Source: Mesodorylaimus sp. YZB2_4 (taxonomy: Eukaryota > Nematoda > Enoplea > Dorylaimida > Dorylaimidae). From it: DNA of 64,000 bases. This document shows, piece after piece, positions 12,709 to 25,072 of this stretch. Positions within the stretch are counted from its first letter, which is position 1. Every line of letters starts with the position of its first letter. The notes under the pieces were generated by a model. The model had not been told where the DNA came from. It saw only the letters and a list, made by a program, of their open reading frames with translations, and did no database searches. The position numbers and the translations under genes are program-made. The stretch spans positions 1-64,000 of the forward strand of contig JASANH010001726.1 in assembly GCA_030248295.1 (NCBI GenBank), given 5' to 3'.

Positions 12709-13153
12709 GCTCTAACAAGGGAACATCGCCAACCGTCAAGTCAAACTTTGGAAAACGATATGTTTCTAGGTTTGAAAGAAAGCTCTGTGCCAAATATTAG
12801 AGGCGTCTGGCTAACTGGTCTGCAGTTGTCGGCGTCTAAAGTCCTGGAGTTTTGTGTGGTAAGGAAGCGTCGAGGAAAATATGCAGAGTTTTTCCAAACT
12901 CGGTTTTTGGGTCCGGAGTTTCGAATTTAAGCTTCCTACGCTCTAGTTCGGGGGTTTTTCCCTGAAAAAACCCGAAAAATCTAACAGAAGTGAAAAATTT
13001 CACTCAACTTTAAGCACTGACCACTGCTGACCAGTTGGCCAGACGCTTCTAACATTTCGCACAGAGCATTCTGTTGGGCCCAGGAACATATTATCGCAAT
13101 TTTTCGTTTCCCTAAGTTCGTGTTAACGGCTGGCGATGTTTCCTTGTAAGAGC
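12709..13153. mobile_element. foldback / MITE-like element, copy 1
   Basis: The element is about 445 bp long with long imperfect terminal inverted repeats. The left end reads GCTCTAACAAGGGAACATCG and the right end is its near reverse complement (GATGTTTCCTTGTAAGAGC). Arms of roughly 150-170 bp include the GAGGCGTCTGGCTAACTGG segment and its complement. The centre holds a smaller palindrome around a TTTTTCCCTGAAAAAA stem. No coding capacity. A second full copy lies at 60.7 kb and a half copy at 24.1 kb. Confidence 0.85.
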
Positions 13154-15587
13154 ATTCTCTGTAAGAGCACGGTTAGAGCATTCTTTTTTGGTTGGAATTA
13201 AATGCGGAAAAAGGTTTCGAAACTTGAATTTGCAACAACGTCGCGCGCTTTCGTCATGTTGTAACTGCAAGTTTCCTGCCGCGTTCAGTGCTAGATTTAC
13301 TTTGCTTTGTGATCAAAATAATCAAAGCAATTTAAAAAATTGTAAAACGCGTCGAATGTCGAGTTCCAGTTTTACACTGCTGTTTGGTTCAGAAATTCTG
13401 AAAGGGGCGTTCTTGAATCTTTTAGTGCTAACGATAATTTAGTACAGAAAAGTGTTCCTTCAGATATTGCTTTTTTTTCGAATTCAAGATTATTTTTCAT
13501 CAGGTTTTTCACTGCAAAGTGCATCGCAAAAGTTTATAAAGATTCGCGATTTTTGTTGTTTTGTTTCCACTTTTACAAAAGTTTTTTTGATACCCCACGG
13601 CATTTTGCTGAAGCCTTTTAGTCTTCGATATGGCGCTAGCCCTTCTTTCCCACGTCATAGTGTCTGTGGTTTAGTCAAGGAAAGGGCGCGATGCGGGACC
13701 AATTTGATGTTTTGAAATCATCTTAAAAAATAATAATCAGATGGAACACAAAGGCGTGTCAATTTTATCTTTTGGGTATCTGTTCTATGTCAATTTTTCT
13801 TCGTCTGCTGTCTCCGTCTGAAGCTCTTGAGCGAATCGCGCAATGTTTTTTAATCAGCGAAATTACCTAATCTGATAAAAGCATTAAGCATTGAGAGGTT
13901 AAGGGGGTGAAATTCCAGGTATTATCAGATTTTGCTAAAATCTATGCTGCGGAGCATAGTGCAGCTACCGTATCTTATCGCATAAAGTGTTATAAAACGT
14001 TTTTTTTTACTGCAGTAGTAGATGCCCAACTTTTTACTCCCTTAGAGATCTCTGTACAATATGTCCCGTCAGTCGACGCTGCTTTAAATCACTTTTCTTA
14101 TGCACTGAACGGTGAGCGAACAAATCGACTTTAAAACGGTGATTTTGCCAAGTGATGAGACGGGAAATGGCTGGACTTGGTGGACGAAAATCAAGCGCTA
14201 CAAAAAAGCAACTTTTTAACATTTCCAACCAACATGCAAAAGATTGTGAATTTTGATTCACTCTTGATTGAGTCCTTGACTCTGATACACGTATGTCATA
14301 GCACTCTTGACAGCTGCTGGGCTGGAAATCCATTGCCGTTTCAAGCAGAAAACTGCTCAAATCTGGCAGATAATAATTGTGTGCCAGTCGTTCCCTTCGA
14401 TCCACTTATAAATATTATCTGATCGATTGACAAAACATTTTTCTATATTTTTACATGTGTGTGCTGCGCGTCTACGCCAGCAATCACGCTCATCGTCAGA
14501 CTGCTTCGGGTGAGGTCAACATGTTCTGATTGCTCTCTTGTGCTGATATGATAAAACATAAGGAAATATTGATATCACGTTTTGATCAGGCAAAATCGAT
14601 GAAAATTAGAAAATTTCAAGGCAAACGTACACTTAATGTTTTTCAGGTGCTGTATTGATATCAGGCACATAAACCAATTTCTCCAGTCATCACAGCCTAG
14701 TCTTTGCCTCTAGTTATTTTTATCTCCACTAAACGAGCATTATGGTACTCATTCCTACCCCCGTCGAGTTTTTCATTCAAACTAGTCATCATCCTTTTCA
14801 TCCTCCACCTTTTTCGCCTTTATACCAGTCATTCTGAATTTGGAAAGGATTATAAAGTGGGCATTGTCTGACGTCGAACATCCTGTTTCTTCGACGCGAG
14901 GTAACTTGTTCAACAATGCTCTTATTCTTTTACATCGGGACAGATTCGACAAGAAAGAAAAAGCATGTGTTGTCGCAACTGGATTGTGATTTTCTCAGTG
15001 GCCACGGACACACGAGCACATGTTGGCCGCCCATTGCATTTTATATTTCCAGCTTTAGCCAAACAGTAAAGTACTTCCCATTTGAGGAAGAGCCAAGCAA
15101 GGAGTACATTAGGCCAGCGTTCACACGACATATTGCGCAGGGCGTAACTGGATTCTTAGGGGATGCACTGACTGGAACAATATCTAAGCTTGACAACTAA
15201 CGTGGCTGCAGGGCAAACTCTTTTGTAAGAAAGATGGTAGCAGCAGCGCAAACGAACCGACTTGCCTTTTTCGTCTACGCGTCTGCATCCCCTACACTTG
15301 TCAGCATACGCCCCAATGTCGTCAACTACCTACGGGCCGACAGTTTCGACACTTCTGCTCTCTCGATACAAGTTTACTAGCCAGCCAACAAAGGGTCTAG
15401 AAGTGTGCACAGCCAGCCGTATCCTCTAATTTGTTCAAATATCCGACTTTTACTTCAGCAAATAGAAAGCATAAAGAAGTCTGGTGAGCTCGCCAGCGTG
15501 CTTAAATCAATTATTGTTCTTTTTCATTCTCTCATTGCTGAGTTTTTTAAGTATTTGCTCTTTTCTGGTCACTGCTGAGTGTCGGTC
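13154..15587. other. intergenic, nothing recognised
   Basis: AT-rich sequence with several 70-120-codon chance frames on both strands and no domain pattern or paired splice sites. The promoter of the aspartic protease gene should lie at the right end, but no clear core element was identified. Confidence 0.4.
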
Positions 15588-17228
15588 ATGAAATCACTGG
15601 CTCTCTGCCTTGCAATCATTAATTTCCTGTCACTGGTCGGATTTGGAGATGGTATGACAGTTCCTTTGAGGAGGAAACGAACACCAACTGGAAAGTATGT
15701 GAAATGTGTTGTCTGTGCTGGTGAGCTGACTGTGATCGGACAATATACACTGAACTTAACGGACTCCTTGCAGACTCAACTAGCCCTTCCACGTCTTCAC
15801 TCTTCAACTCTCACCCTTGCTCCAAAAATGCAGGATAACCCCGGTCTTTAGTGGCTCATACCCAGCTGTAAGACCTCTACCACAAGTACAGGCAGAGATG
15901 CAGCAGTGCCACTAATGGGGTACACATGCGCCGAGGCACGCAGATCTGTATGACCCTCTGTGGGGGGATAGTATGTTCTTGTGGAAGAGTATTTCAGCAA
16001 AGTTTCCTCCTTCAATTCTTCTGATTTCAAGTGATCTTGGCTTGTCTTGTTTTGAAACATCAATTGATAAAATATACGCCTGCAAGAGGTTGAAAAAAGT
16101 GGACATTTGGTTTAACAGCGTGTCACAACTTCATCCGAAAACTTTTTACATTGTTTCAGACACCACCGAACACTATGCGCTGTTGATATTGTAAAAACTG
16201 CGGACGGAACAGGAAAGCAAGGATTTTGCAATATTCACGATTACTTTTACATTGCTCCAATATATATCGGCACACCACGCCAGACGGTGTGGGTTCAGTT
16301 TGATACAGGTTCAGCTGATACTTGGGTCTCGTCGAAAGAATGCCGAAGTTTAAGTTGTCGTCAAGCGGAGCGTTTCGACACCCGCGCCTCGCAATCTTTC
16401 GAGCGTGTGGGCCGTACAAGATTCAAGTTCGTTTATGGTCTTGGCGATACTGTACGTGGCTACCACGCGCGTGATCGAGTCTGCGTGGGCTCGTTGTGTA
16501 TGCCGAATCAAGACATTGGTATCGCCACCTTGGTCACTGACGATGATCTAGTCATCGATGGATTGATGGGATTCGCTTATCAGGCACTATCAGTTTTCGA
16601 TCGCCCTGTTCTTGTGACTTTGAAAAGTGTCCTAACGTCACCCATCTTTGCCGTATGGTTAAATCGAGACACAGCCGTTGGGACTGAAGGTGGAGAAATG
16701 ACCTTAGGCTATACTGATAGCAGCCGATATGTGGGTAACCTTGATTATATCCCCGTGGTGAATCAATCCTACTGGACGGTGCGTTTGACAAATGTTCTTG
16801 CCGTGGAGAACAATGGGGTATCGACAAGCGTGGGCTGCTTCGGACGACAGTGCAGAGCTGTATTAGACACAGGAACCAGTTTTATCTTGGGGGCGCATAA
16901 TGAAACAGCAAAAATTTTGGATGATTGGAACAGGAAAGGTTGGATTTATCGTGACTCTGATCGTAAATGGAGTGTCACATGTCAACAAATGTCATCTCTG
17001 CCAAATTTGAATTTTATATTAGGCGGGAAAACATTTACTTTAACGCCTCATCAGTATACATTTCCTGAAGAAGCGGATCGACAATGCGATCGAAAGCTTG
17101 CTATTGATGGCGATGTTCCTGACTTGCCATTTTGGGTATTGGGTGATGCTTTTCTCGGCGCTTACTATACAGTATATGATTTCGGGCAACATCGTGTGGG
17201 TCTGGCAAAATCGAAAACATCAAGTTGA
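15588..17228 (+). CDS. secreted aspartic protease (pepsin / cathepsin D family, A1)
   Basis: Two exons, 15588-15694 and 16160-17228, join in phase 2 to give 391 residues. Residues 1-22 (MKSLALCLAIINFLSLVGF and on) are a signal peptide. A basic RRKR patch follows, then a short pro-region rather than the usual 40-50-residue propeptide. The mature enzyme starts near DYFYIAPIYIGTPRQT. Both catalytic aspartates are present: FDTGSADTWV in the N-lobe and VLDTGTSFILGA in the C-lobe. The flap reads VYGLGDTVRGY, keeping its Tyr. The C-terminal FWVLGDAFLGAYYTVYDFG matches the family. Likely an endoprotease of the gut, lysosome or secretions. The annotated ATG is preferred over an in-frame GTG three codons upstream. 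AATAAA lies 105 bp past the stop. Confidence 0.93.
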
Positions 17229-17332
17229 TTAAAGCAGAAGAGCTGGTGCTAGGTTCCGTCAGCTTCTGGGGCACAGGCCGAAGTAGTAACACTAATGTGA
17301 TGAAGAATGCTTGTGCTGTCATGTAGGGTTGC

Positions 17333-17338
17333 AATAAA
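17333..17338 (+). promoter_or_regulatory. polyadenylation signal of the aspartic protease gene
   Basis: A canonical AATAAA hexamer 105 bp downstream of the stop codon on the coding strand. Confidence 0.6.
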
Positions 17339-19993
17339 ATTTCAGTTTTTAGATTTTACGTGAAAGCTGCAATTGAGTCCGCTTTCAATTGTGCTCTAAT
17401 TGCAATAAGTTTCCTGTTTTTTCTATTGCATTGTATGCTTCCTAATGTAGTTAAATGAGGAAAGAATATGGAGTTTGTAATTTGAACTCTGTTATTACTT
17501 TTCATATTATTTACTCAGTACCCAAGCACGTACATGGAATCTGGGGCCACGAGACACTATAAAAATAAAATACAATAAAATTAAGTTAAAAGGAACATCA
17601 AAAAATCATCCTGAAAATGAAAATATCAAGCGGGCGACCTAGTGGTCGACGGGGCTGACCTGAAGGTATAATGGTAAATAATAATAATAATAATAACCGT
17701 CCGCCTTTCACATCACACTGGAACTGTAAAACAGTGGCTAGATATATCGGAAATGAAACAGCCTTTGAAACTAACACTCTCAATTCCTGCCATGGACGAA
17801 GTTGTAAGCGCTGGACGAAGCACTGACACAAAGGTTGGCGAGGGACATCTACCTGGACGTGGATCAACAATCGATGCAATCGATTTCAGTTCCAAAATAT
17901 ATTGAGCCATGGGAAGCGGGGTGATCGACGTTGTCCTATAAACTGCATTGCTTTACGGACGCTGCAAGCGTTGCGCATGGTCGCTTCTATCTGCAAATCA
18001 TGAGGGCTAGAGGAGGAAACACGGGGACCAAGGCTATGTCAAGCCTGACAACAATTGTTTTCTCACGATCAGGAAAGTGAAGTGTATTAAACCTGGCAAG
18101 ATGGAGTCAAATTTAGCGAATGTCGAAGATTGGGGACTCATGTAAGGGGAAATGAAGTTGCCTATTATGCAATGAAGTTAGAAGTTAGGCCTGTCTGACA
18201 ACATCTGATGATTGGAATGTAATGAACCTGTATTTTTGTCATTTGTTGTTTTGTGCCGGTGCACAATTGCTCAGTTGGTTGGTGCCTGTCGACCAATCAG
18301 TCTCATGCCTCTGCGTGCTTAGTGCGGTTGAGTAAGTAAATCCTATTCTATAAGACACAATATCTTTACCGTACTCACGACTGGTTATAAGTTGGTGTCT
18401 CCTGCTAAGAGTAGGACGGTATTTGAAAACAGTAAAAGCTTGGGAGTTTTGCGGCCTTTTTTGAGTCCAGTGCAGCGCAAGCTGTGCAGTACGATTATGC
18501 TTCAGATAGCCTATTCCTCTCTTGGCGCTCTGTCTTCGCCCGTCTAAAACAGCTCATGGAAAATCTCCCATACTGTTGCTAAGAGGCCATATTTCGTAGT
18601 GACAGCCATTAGCATATAAGAAGCCCCTTTTGACAAGCTCCTCTATATTTTAGCGCTTACATGCTGCAAGCCGCTGTCCAACTGAATGTTTTGACGCCTC
18701 TTTGGCGCAAAATGAGAAGGCGGCACGTGCTTAGAGCGCTGAGGCACATTAGGGTACAAAATGGCGAACTATCGATAATGTGCTATAACTGGCATCTGCC
18801 GAGTCCACTGCCATCTGTTATCCACGAGAGCCTTCGTACGACTGCCCTACTATGACTCCGGTTCCAGATATTTGCGAATGTGCACCTATGTATTTTCCAG
18901 CTAAGGGTTAGCCTTTCGAGTCAAGCTTTTACTGTACCTACAGTATATGCTTATAAACACGGGCGTGCTCCTCGGGAAATATGCCGCCCAGTCGATGTAA
19001 AAGTGTTCAGACATCGCGAAATCGCACCATTCTGTGCAGATTTCTAGAAATTCCTTGTACTTATCGTCAAACTGAATTGCAATAAAGCGTGATCAATGGA
19101 TACTCAAGTGCAAATGTTTTTGCCAAGCCGACCACCCTTCAGGCTGGGCCATGGGCTAGCTTCGAGTTGGCGTTTGTGTTTGCCAGGCTCTGTATTAGTG
19201 TTTCAGCCGGTGTGTAGTTTTGGCTATCCTTCTCTCCGCGTATCTCCAGCATACTGAGCCCAGGTCACTCCCGATCTTGACCCAATGTGACCATGATTGA
19301 TAACCTGTCGGACATTATGACTGCGCCAGGATCAAATGTCTCATTTAGAAGCCACCACAGTTGGCTTTGAGAGCGAGAATCGCCTAATGCTTATCGCCAC
19401 TTATGCTGCAACGAGGCTTATCATCGAGACATTCCCCAAATTCGAAAAATATTTTCTTCCCTTCCAATCTGACTTCGAATTCGTAGCCATAAAACCATGA
19501 ATGAGAGGTCTTGGAGGCAAAGATACTAGGGGGTTAGATAAGAATTCTATCCAAAGGGTAGGGATGGAAAGGAGCGTGTCCGTTGTTCGGAACAAAGCGC
19601 TGCTGCATGCCGATGCGAGCAGGAATAATTGTTGGACTGACGGTAAGTAGGATTTCCAATGGCGAGTAAGCGTGCTAATGGCGTCGTACTCGCGATTTCT
19701 ACCAATCTACGTAGTACTCGCTGCTGTATCCATCCTTGTATACTCGGTTGCTGTCTGCGTTGTCAAGAAGCAACCATGTTGTAATTAATAGAGTTCTACC
19801 CTGCCCCATTCTCAACCAGGTAACGCCGCTCGTCGATCGACCCAAGCTCTGTTAATAATTCATATCTTTTATGAACCGTCCCATAGCTTTTATTGGTTTT
19901 GGTGAGCCGTCGCAGGTGGTTATTGGAAAATTAGCCATCTTTCGAATTTTTATGTGAAGTGGTTTTCGTGTCTTTGTAAAAGCTTCAAGCAAA
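17339..19993. other. intergenic, nothing recognised
   Basis: A short AAT microsatellite (about 17680-17698) lies in otherwise unremarkable AT-rich DNA. No supported exons. The right end should hold the promoter and 5' UTR of the fucosyltransferase gene. Confidence 0.4.
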
Positions 19994-22473
19994 ATGCGAG
20001 CGTTGTACCGCATATTAGCACTGACTTTTTGTCTCGTCGTTATTTCCTGCATTTTTGGCGACTTTGGGACATTGTTTCAAGTCAAAACTAAAGTAGAAGA
20101 TTTTTTTCGAGACGAAAAGGTGAGTTCGAGTGGTCAGCAAATTTCGAAAATAATAGCTGGCGTGGTGCATGACGTGAAGCAAACGTTAAAAACAGAGCAG
20201 TGATAAGGAGGTGTTAGGAGCTACGGGTGTACGTAGTGGTTGTGAGTATCGAGTATTCTGATATTCGTTGCCTGCAATATGCTTTTGCTGACGATTACTA
20301 TGGGTTACAGCCCCAGATTTTCGAGATGTCGGGGCCGCGGTGGAGAGCTTTCGTCTATCGTTATTGCCGGGTAGCAAGTGCCGGGGATCGTCTTTGGTTC
20401 AATCCCCGGTTAGGCGGGCATTGAACCCAGGATTGAACCTCCAGGGTACCGGGTGAATCCCCCACGCGTGAATGATTCACCCGGTACCCTGGAGGTGCTA
20501 CGAGTGGAAAAGACGGGCCAAGCAAGTAGCCCGCAAAGGCGGGGCAAGCAAGACAATCTCGGGTGTCGAACCTTACAGGATTCACCCGCTATCGTCGGCG
20601 GAAGCTGGCGCCCTATCCCGGACGCCCTCGTGTGGAGGTGCTCCTTGTGAAAACCCACAGAGGGACGCCGCTGCGTGTGCTGGTCCCTGCACAACCTTGC
20701 CAGAAGGGTTGAATGATAGTCGGGTATAGGCAAACTCGGCTTGAGCCCAAAGCCCAAAGCTCTCATTCTGCGCTGAAACTTGAATTATGTCGGTTTCTGG
20801 TAGGAAAGCGACCCTCTAATGGAGTGATAGCTGGTGGAGTTTTCAGGCTTATTAGAAGGCTTACTGCTAGGGTTTTGATGTTGTAAAAATTCAGTCAGAC
20901 TGGCTGCGCAGGATCGAAAAGATTTTAGCCAGATTCTGAAAAAAAAATGGATGGCTTGGGCTTGGTTCCACATCGCCCTTGGATTTATATCTAATTCTAT
21001 TTCTTGTCATCAGCTGGACATACGTATATTTTGGATAAGCAGGCTCAAGACATGTTTATACTCACTACATAATCCCCTAAAAACGTGGCCTAGTCGGGAT
21101 GGTGAGGCGGATTTAGCGTCATCTCGACGCCTCATCACATCTTCTACGTGATTGTACTGACCTATGCGAGTAAATGCTTTTGTTTTGGGGCACACTGGCT
21201 GTTTTTAGTGCGCAGTTCTACGAGTCAATTTTCACACCTCAAAAAGGGCTTTCCTGGTCCGGTTCCGGTCCAGTCTCTGTGATATCATGCAGCCCCAGGG
21301 CAGCAAGTCAAGATTCCCACACCTTCAGAGAATCTGATATTTCAGGATAGAAATCCAAGTGTCAAGGTGATGGCTAGTTCTCTCGTATCTACTCAATCAC
21401 TCGTCCACTTGGAGGGTGGCACTCAAGAACCAAATGCCACCCCCATAGATACTAGTTCAACAGAAGTTCATGTGCTCGTCTGGACCAGGTGGTGGTGGCC
21501 AGTACCTAATGGTCAGTTGACAGAGTGTAAAACATCCAAGTGCTACCTGACCAGTGACAGGACCTTGCAAAAACAAAGCAACGCTGTTGTGTTCCACTCG
21601 CGCACAATGGATTGGGACGATTTACCCACACACAGAGACCAAGATCAAAACTACGTATTTTCTAATTATGAGCCACCTTATCGGACAGGAGGTGACTTTA
21701 CAGCAGATTGGAAGACGCATTATTTCAATATGACAATGACTTATCGTCGCGACTCCGATGTGCACGCCCCTTACGGTATTATTCAAAACCGACGCTCGCC
21801 CTTGAGATTCGATTTAAAAGAATTGGCTGCTAAAAAAACCAAACTGGCTGCTTGGATGGTAGGCAATTGCCACACCCCTGATGGGAGAGAAGTTTTAGTA
21901 GAAGAGCTGCAAAAGCAAATCACAGTCGATGTTTATGGGAATTGTGGTGCATTAAAATGCGACAAGGATAACACGGCCTTCAATAATCCATCGACGTGTG
22001 GTTCAATATTCGAGCGAAACTATAAGTTCTACTTTTCATTCGAAAATCACATGTGCCGCGATTATGTCTCAGAAAAATTCTTTCTTCGTCTCCAACGTTA
22101 TCTGGTGCCTGTTGTATTGGAACGTAAAAATTTTGTGCACTTTTGCCCGGAATACGAGAAACCATGGTTCATCGCAGTCGATGATTTCAAAAGCATCACA
22201 AAGTTAGCTGACTATTTGAAATATTTGCACAAAAATTCAACCGCTTATTACGAATATCTAAGCTGGCACGAGCACTACGAGACCGTGGTCTATTTGAACT
22301 CGGACACGAATACTTTGACCAATAATCATTGGTGTGAGCTGTGTGCCGCTTTAGCGGAGAAAAAGCAAGGGAAGATGACTGGAAAGAACATCATGGAATG
22401 GTGGCGAAAAGATGCTTGTGACGTCACAAACAAATTATTCCACGATTACATTTGGACATGCAAATTCTGTTAG
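19994..22473 (+). CDS. alpha-1,3-fucosyltransferase (GT10)
   Basis: Two exons, 19994-20119 and 21346-22473, join in phase 0 to give 417 residues. Exon 1 encodes a short basic N-terminus and a single signal anchor (MRALYRILALTFCLVVISC), typical of a type II Golgi membrane enzyme. Exon 2 encodes the stem and catalytic domain with GT10 features: HAPYGIIQ, AWMVGNCHTPDGR, ITVDVYGNCG, the acceptor/donor motif YKFYFSFENHMCRDYVSEKF, LVPVVL and FIAVDDF. It transfers fucose from GDP-fucose to GlcNAc of glycans; the exact linkage is inferred from family only. Length is usual for invertebrate FUTs. The C-terminus is Cys-rich (NNHWCELCAAL, WTCKFC). The 1.2-kb intron holds a SINE copy with an internal palindrome. 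AATAAA lies about 78 bp past the stop. Confidence 0.93.
20325..20735 (+). mobile_element. tRNA-headed SINE-like repeat, copy 1
   Basis: The head carries an A-box-like CGCGGTGGAGAGC and a B-box-like TGGTTCAATCCCC. The body (AGGTGCTACGAGTGG, GACGCCCTCGTGTGGAGGTG, GTGCTGGTCCCTGCACAACC) is homologous to the copy at 47.2-47.5 kb on the opposite strand. It sits inside the fucosyltransferase intron. Its middle contains a perfect 22-bp inverted repeat not found in the other copy. Confidence 0.7.
20437..20496. repeat. perfect 22-bp inverted repeat in SINE copy
   Basis: Arms 20437-20458 and 20475-20496 are exact reverse complements around a 16-nt spacer containing ACGCGT. The arms include GGTACC. It looks like an inverted duplication inside the SINE body. 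Confidence 0.85.
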
Positions 22474-22550
22474 CCTCGTGACTTGCGGCCAAGTGAACAT
22501 CGGTAATGTCAAGCGGACTGTCGTGCGAGCATCCGTCGACTGTCCCAACA

Positions 22551-22556
22551 AATAAA
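22551..22556 (+). promoter_or_regulatory. polyadenylation signal of the fucosyltransferase gene
   Basis: AATAAA 78 bp after the stop codon on the coding strand. Confidence 0.55.
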
Positions 22557-24069
22557 TTTGCGTATAACAGTTTTGCAATGATTTTCTTTATATGTCTGGC
22601 AGCTTTTTCATACGCAAAGGCGGCCCACTCAACAGTATCGCTCATTGGATCCGTAATCATGTGTCAGGCAGGAGTCTTCAAATGAAGTACGCAAATGTGA
22701 CTTTGATAGCCTTCTTGTGCAACTACCGCAAAGACTGCACGGATGAAATTTATTCGCGGGGTAAAACTTTGCGGTTTTTGATCGCCCAGGAAACTTTTAC
22801 CTCACTGAAGTTTGTGTGTTCCTTCATAAGAACACGACAGGCTTGAATTCGTGATTCCATGCCATAATAAATGACTAATGCACAGTTTTGCTATTATTAC
22901 AGTAATCTAGGCGACAAAAAGCGGTAAGGGGCTATCCATAAAGGACTTTAACAGCTAGGAGAGATTTTGAGCTAAATCGGGCAGGATTCGGCGAGGGTCC
23001 GCTTCTGATCATGTGAAAAAAGCATCTTTCGACTATGTCACCTTATTGATACAAATAAATCAATAATTTGATGGTGCTATGCAAAAACGAGTCAACTGCA
23101 ATTTTTTTCGCAAAATAAGATAACTGACTAGTGAATAGAGCGCACACGAAAGCGAGTTACTTCTTTGGCGGAGTAGGACATTTGGATTACGATCCTGTGA
23201 TAATCAACAAGTACCTAAATATTCGCAATATCCTGAAAGTGCCAGCAAAAATGAGTCAGCTGACATTAAAGGACATATGTCGGCCTGTTTGAACAAGTTA
23301 GGTGGCCGCAAAGGTCATAAGTTAGTGTACCCGCCCATTGTTTTCACGGCTACACCCTATTGTTCTCTGCCTCTGCGTGTTCATAATCAATAAGGCGCAG
23401 CGGTCGTGATGCGATGCCTGGCTTATGAAGGCCTGCCCAAATCTTGTACCTCCTCTAACATAAGTAGTAGGTCAACAGTTCAAGCTACATGCTAAAGAAA
23501 ACGTTGAGCTTTCGAACGTCGACAGCATTTTGAAGGTCGACCGCATAAAATCTCGATTTTTTGACCCCCCCTCTCCCCCTGACCGCATGCCGACCATTTC
23601 TCGTGAACCCCCCCCCCCCCCCCCCCTCAAAAATCGTGGCTGGGTGAAGTATGGCTGGGTGGTCGACCACTCCAGCCATACCCCCACCTTCCGAACGCTG
23701 TTTTGTGGAATGTTTCATCTTATGCTTTCTTGAGCTTGACAAGGTGTCCTCTCCCTTGAAGACAAATCTTTTTTTGATTCATGGAGCGGATTTCTATTTT
23801 GTAAAAGCCTTTACAAACTTTTCCCACAAGTTTCCCCCTTTTTAAAAAAAGTTTTGCGGGTTGGGGCGCGCCAGGACTTTCAATCATATTATCTGGCCAG
23901 CAGTCATGATATGATAAGCGAGGCTGTGAGGTGACTAGGGATAGGCCGATCCTGATCCTGTCATTGAGGCATCGGGATTCTGCTAATAATCATGATACGC
24001 ATAAGCATGGTACACTCTGATCCGTCATATCTGCAACGAAGAGGCAACGGCCGAAATTAAAAAATTTTT
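22557..24069. other. intergenic, low-complexity
   Basis: Contains a run of 19 C (23608-23626). A near-palindrome around GTGGTCGACCAC lies at about 23649-23681, with GTATGGCTGG on one side and its complement on the other. No supported gene. Confidence 0.45.
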
Positions 24070-24202
24070 CTGTACATCAAGCACCGACCAGTTAGCCAGA
24101 CGCCTTTAATATTTTACACAGCTTTTTTTTGCACCTAGGAACATTTTACAAGTTTTGGTTTTCCAAAGTTCGACTTAACGGCTGGCGATGTTCCCTTGTA
24201 AG
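24070..24202. mobile_element. foldback / MITE-like element, half copy
   Basis: Matches only the right arm of the elements at 12.7 and 60.7 kb: GACCAGTTAGCCAGACGCC through GGCTGGCGATGTTCCCTTGT. The left arm and centre are missing. It abuts a tRNA-headed repeat on its right. Confidence 0.75.
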
Positions 24203-24204
24203 CT

Positions 24205-24432
24205 TGGGACCTTCCCGACTGGTGTTCGAGGACAGTTTCCCAATTCTCTGCTCCTTGGGAGGGCGTCCGCCATTTGACAGTTGCAGGGGTGCCGCCCGTA
24301 GCCAGGTGTCCAAAGCCAGGGAAAAGCTACTAAACTGCCGTCCTCCGTCGGAATAGAACCTCGGCCTTCCAGTCAGGGTTGCGGGCCAGGAAGGCGGATC
24401 AACGCCTTAACCAGCTTAGCCGTTTGAAAATT
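24205..24432 (-). mobile_element. tRNA-headed SINE-like repeat, copy 3
   Basis: Read on the minus strand from about 24432 it begins with an A-box-like GGCTAAGCTGGTTAAGGCG. A paired GGCG/CGCC anticodon-like stem and a B-box-like GAGGTTCTATTCCGAC follow. The body shares GGACGCCCTC with copies 1 and 2 but otherwise differs, suggesting a related subfamily. Extra bases between the boxes argue against a functional tRNA. Confidence 0.5.
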
Positions 24433-25072
24433 TGCTGCGTTCGACCATTGGCCGCTACCCCTCCCCCTCCCCCGACCGCAGCTGACCACTTTTTGCTAGC
24501 CCCCTCCCCCCTAGGCAGCGGTCGACCTCTATGGATGGCCCCTAGTCGGCTTTTAAGGAAATCTTGATAAATCAGCAATACATCGAGAAGAACGTTAGTC
24601 AAGATTGACGGCAACAAGTATATTCTGATTCTTGCAATTATGGATCTGACCATCATGATTTTTTCCAACGTAGTTCCTCAGACTCGTCAAGCCGGAGTGG
24701 CAGTGGCCAAGAACATGAGGAGTATTTGCCTGATGTCTGACACCTATCAAGGAGAGAATGTAAGCCCGCTCAATCGCAGCAAAGTCCATGGGAACGCCAA
24801 TGGATTTAATAAAAGTCAAAGAATCCCGTCAAAGACTCAAGAGTGAACATTTTTTTTCATTAAGCACATAAATGAACAATACAGGTTCATCGATTTCGAA
24901 CAAGGGTGACTCTCATTGCAGCATCAACGGCAGCATATTACAGAATATATGCATAGCCGTATATACAGTATAACAGTTATACAAAACTGTGCAAGCAGGC
25001 AGAAGCAGTCATATATTAATTAGTGCAATGGTGCGGGTAGGGAGAGCAGGACTGTGCAGACAAATATTGCTT

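Noticed and set aside
20410-20766. 118-codon minus-strand frame
   Set aside because: Lies across a SINE copy and its palindrome; similar frames occur across the copy at 47.3 kb because of base composition.
24379-24432. Functional tRNA gene on the minus strand
   Set aside because: A- and B-box-like motifs are present but the cloverleaf is not: extra bases between arms and no acceptor-stem pairing.
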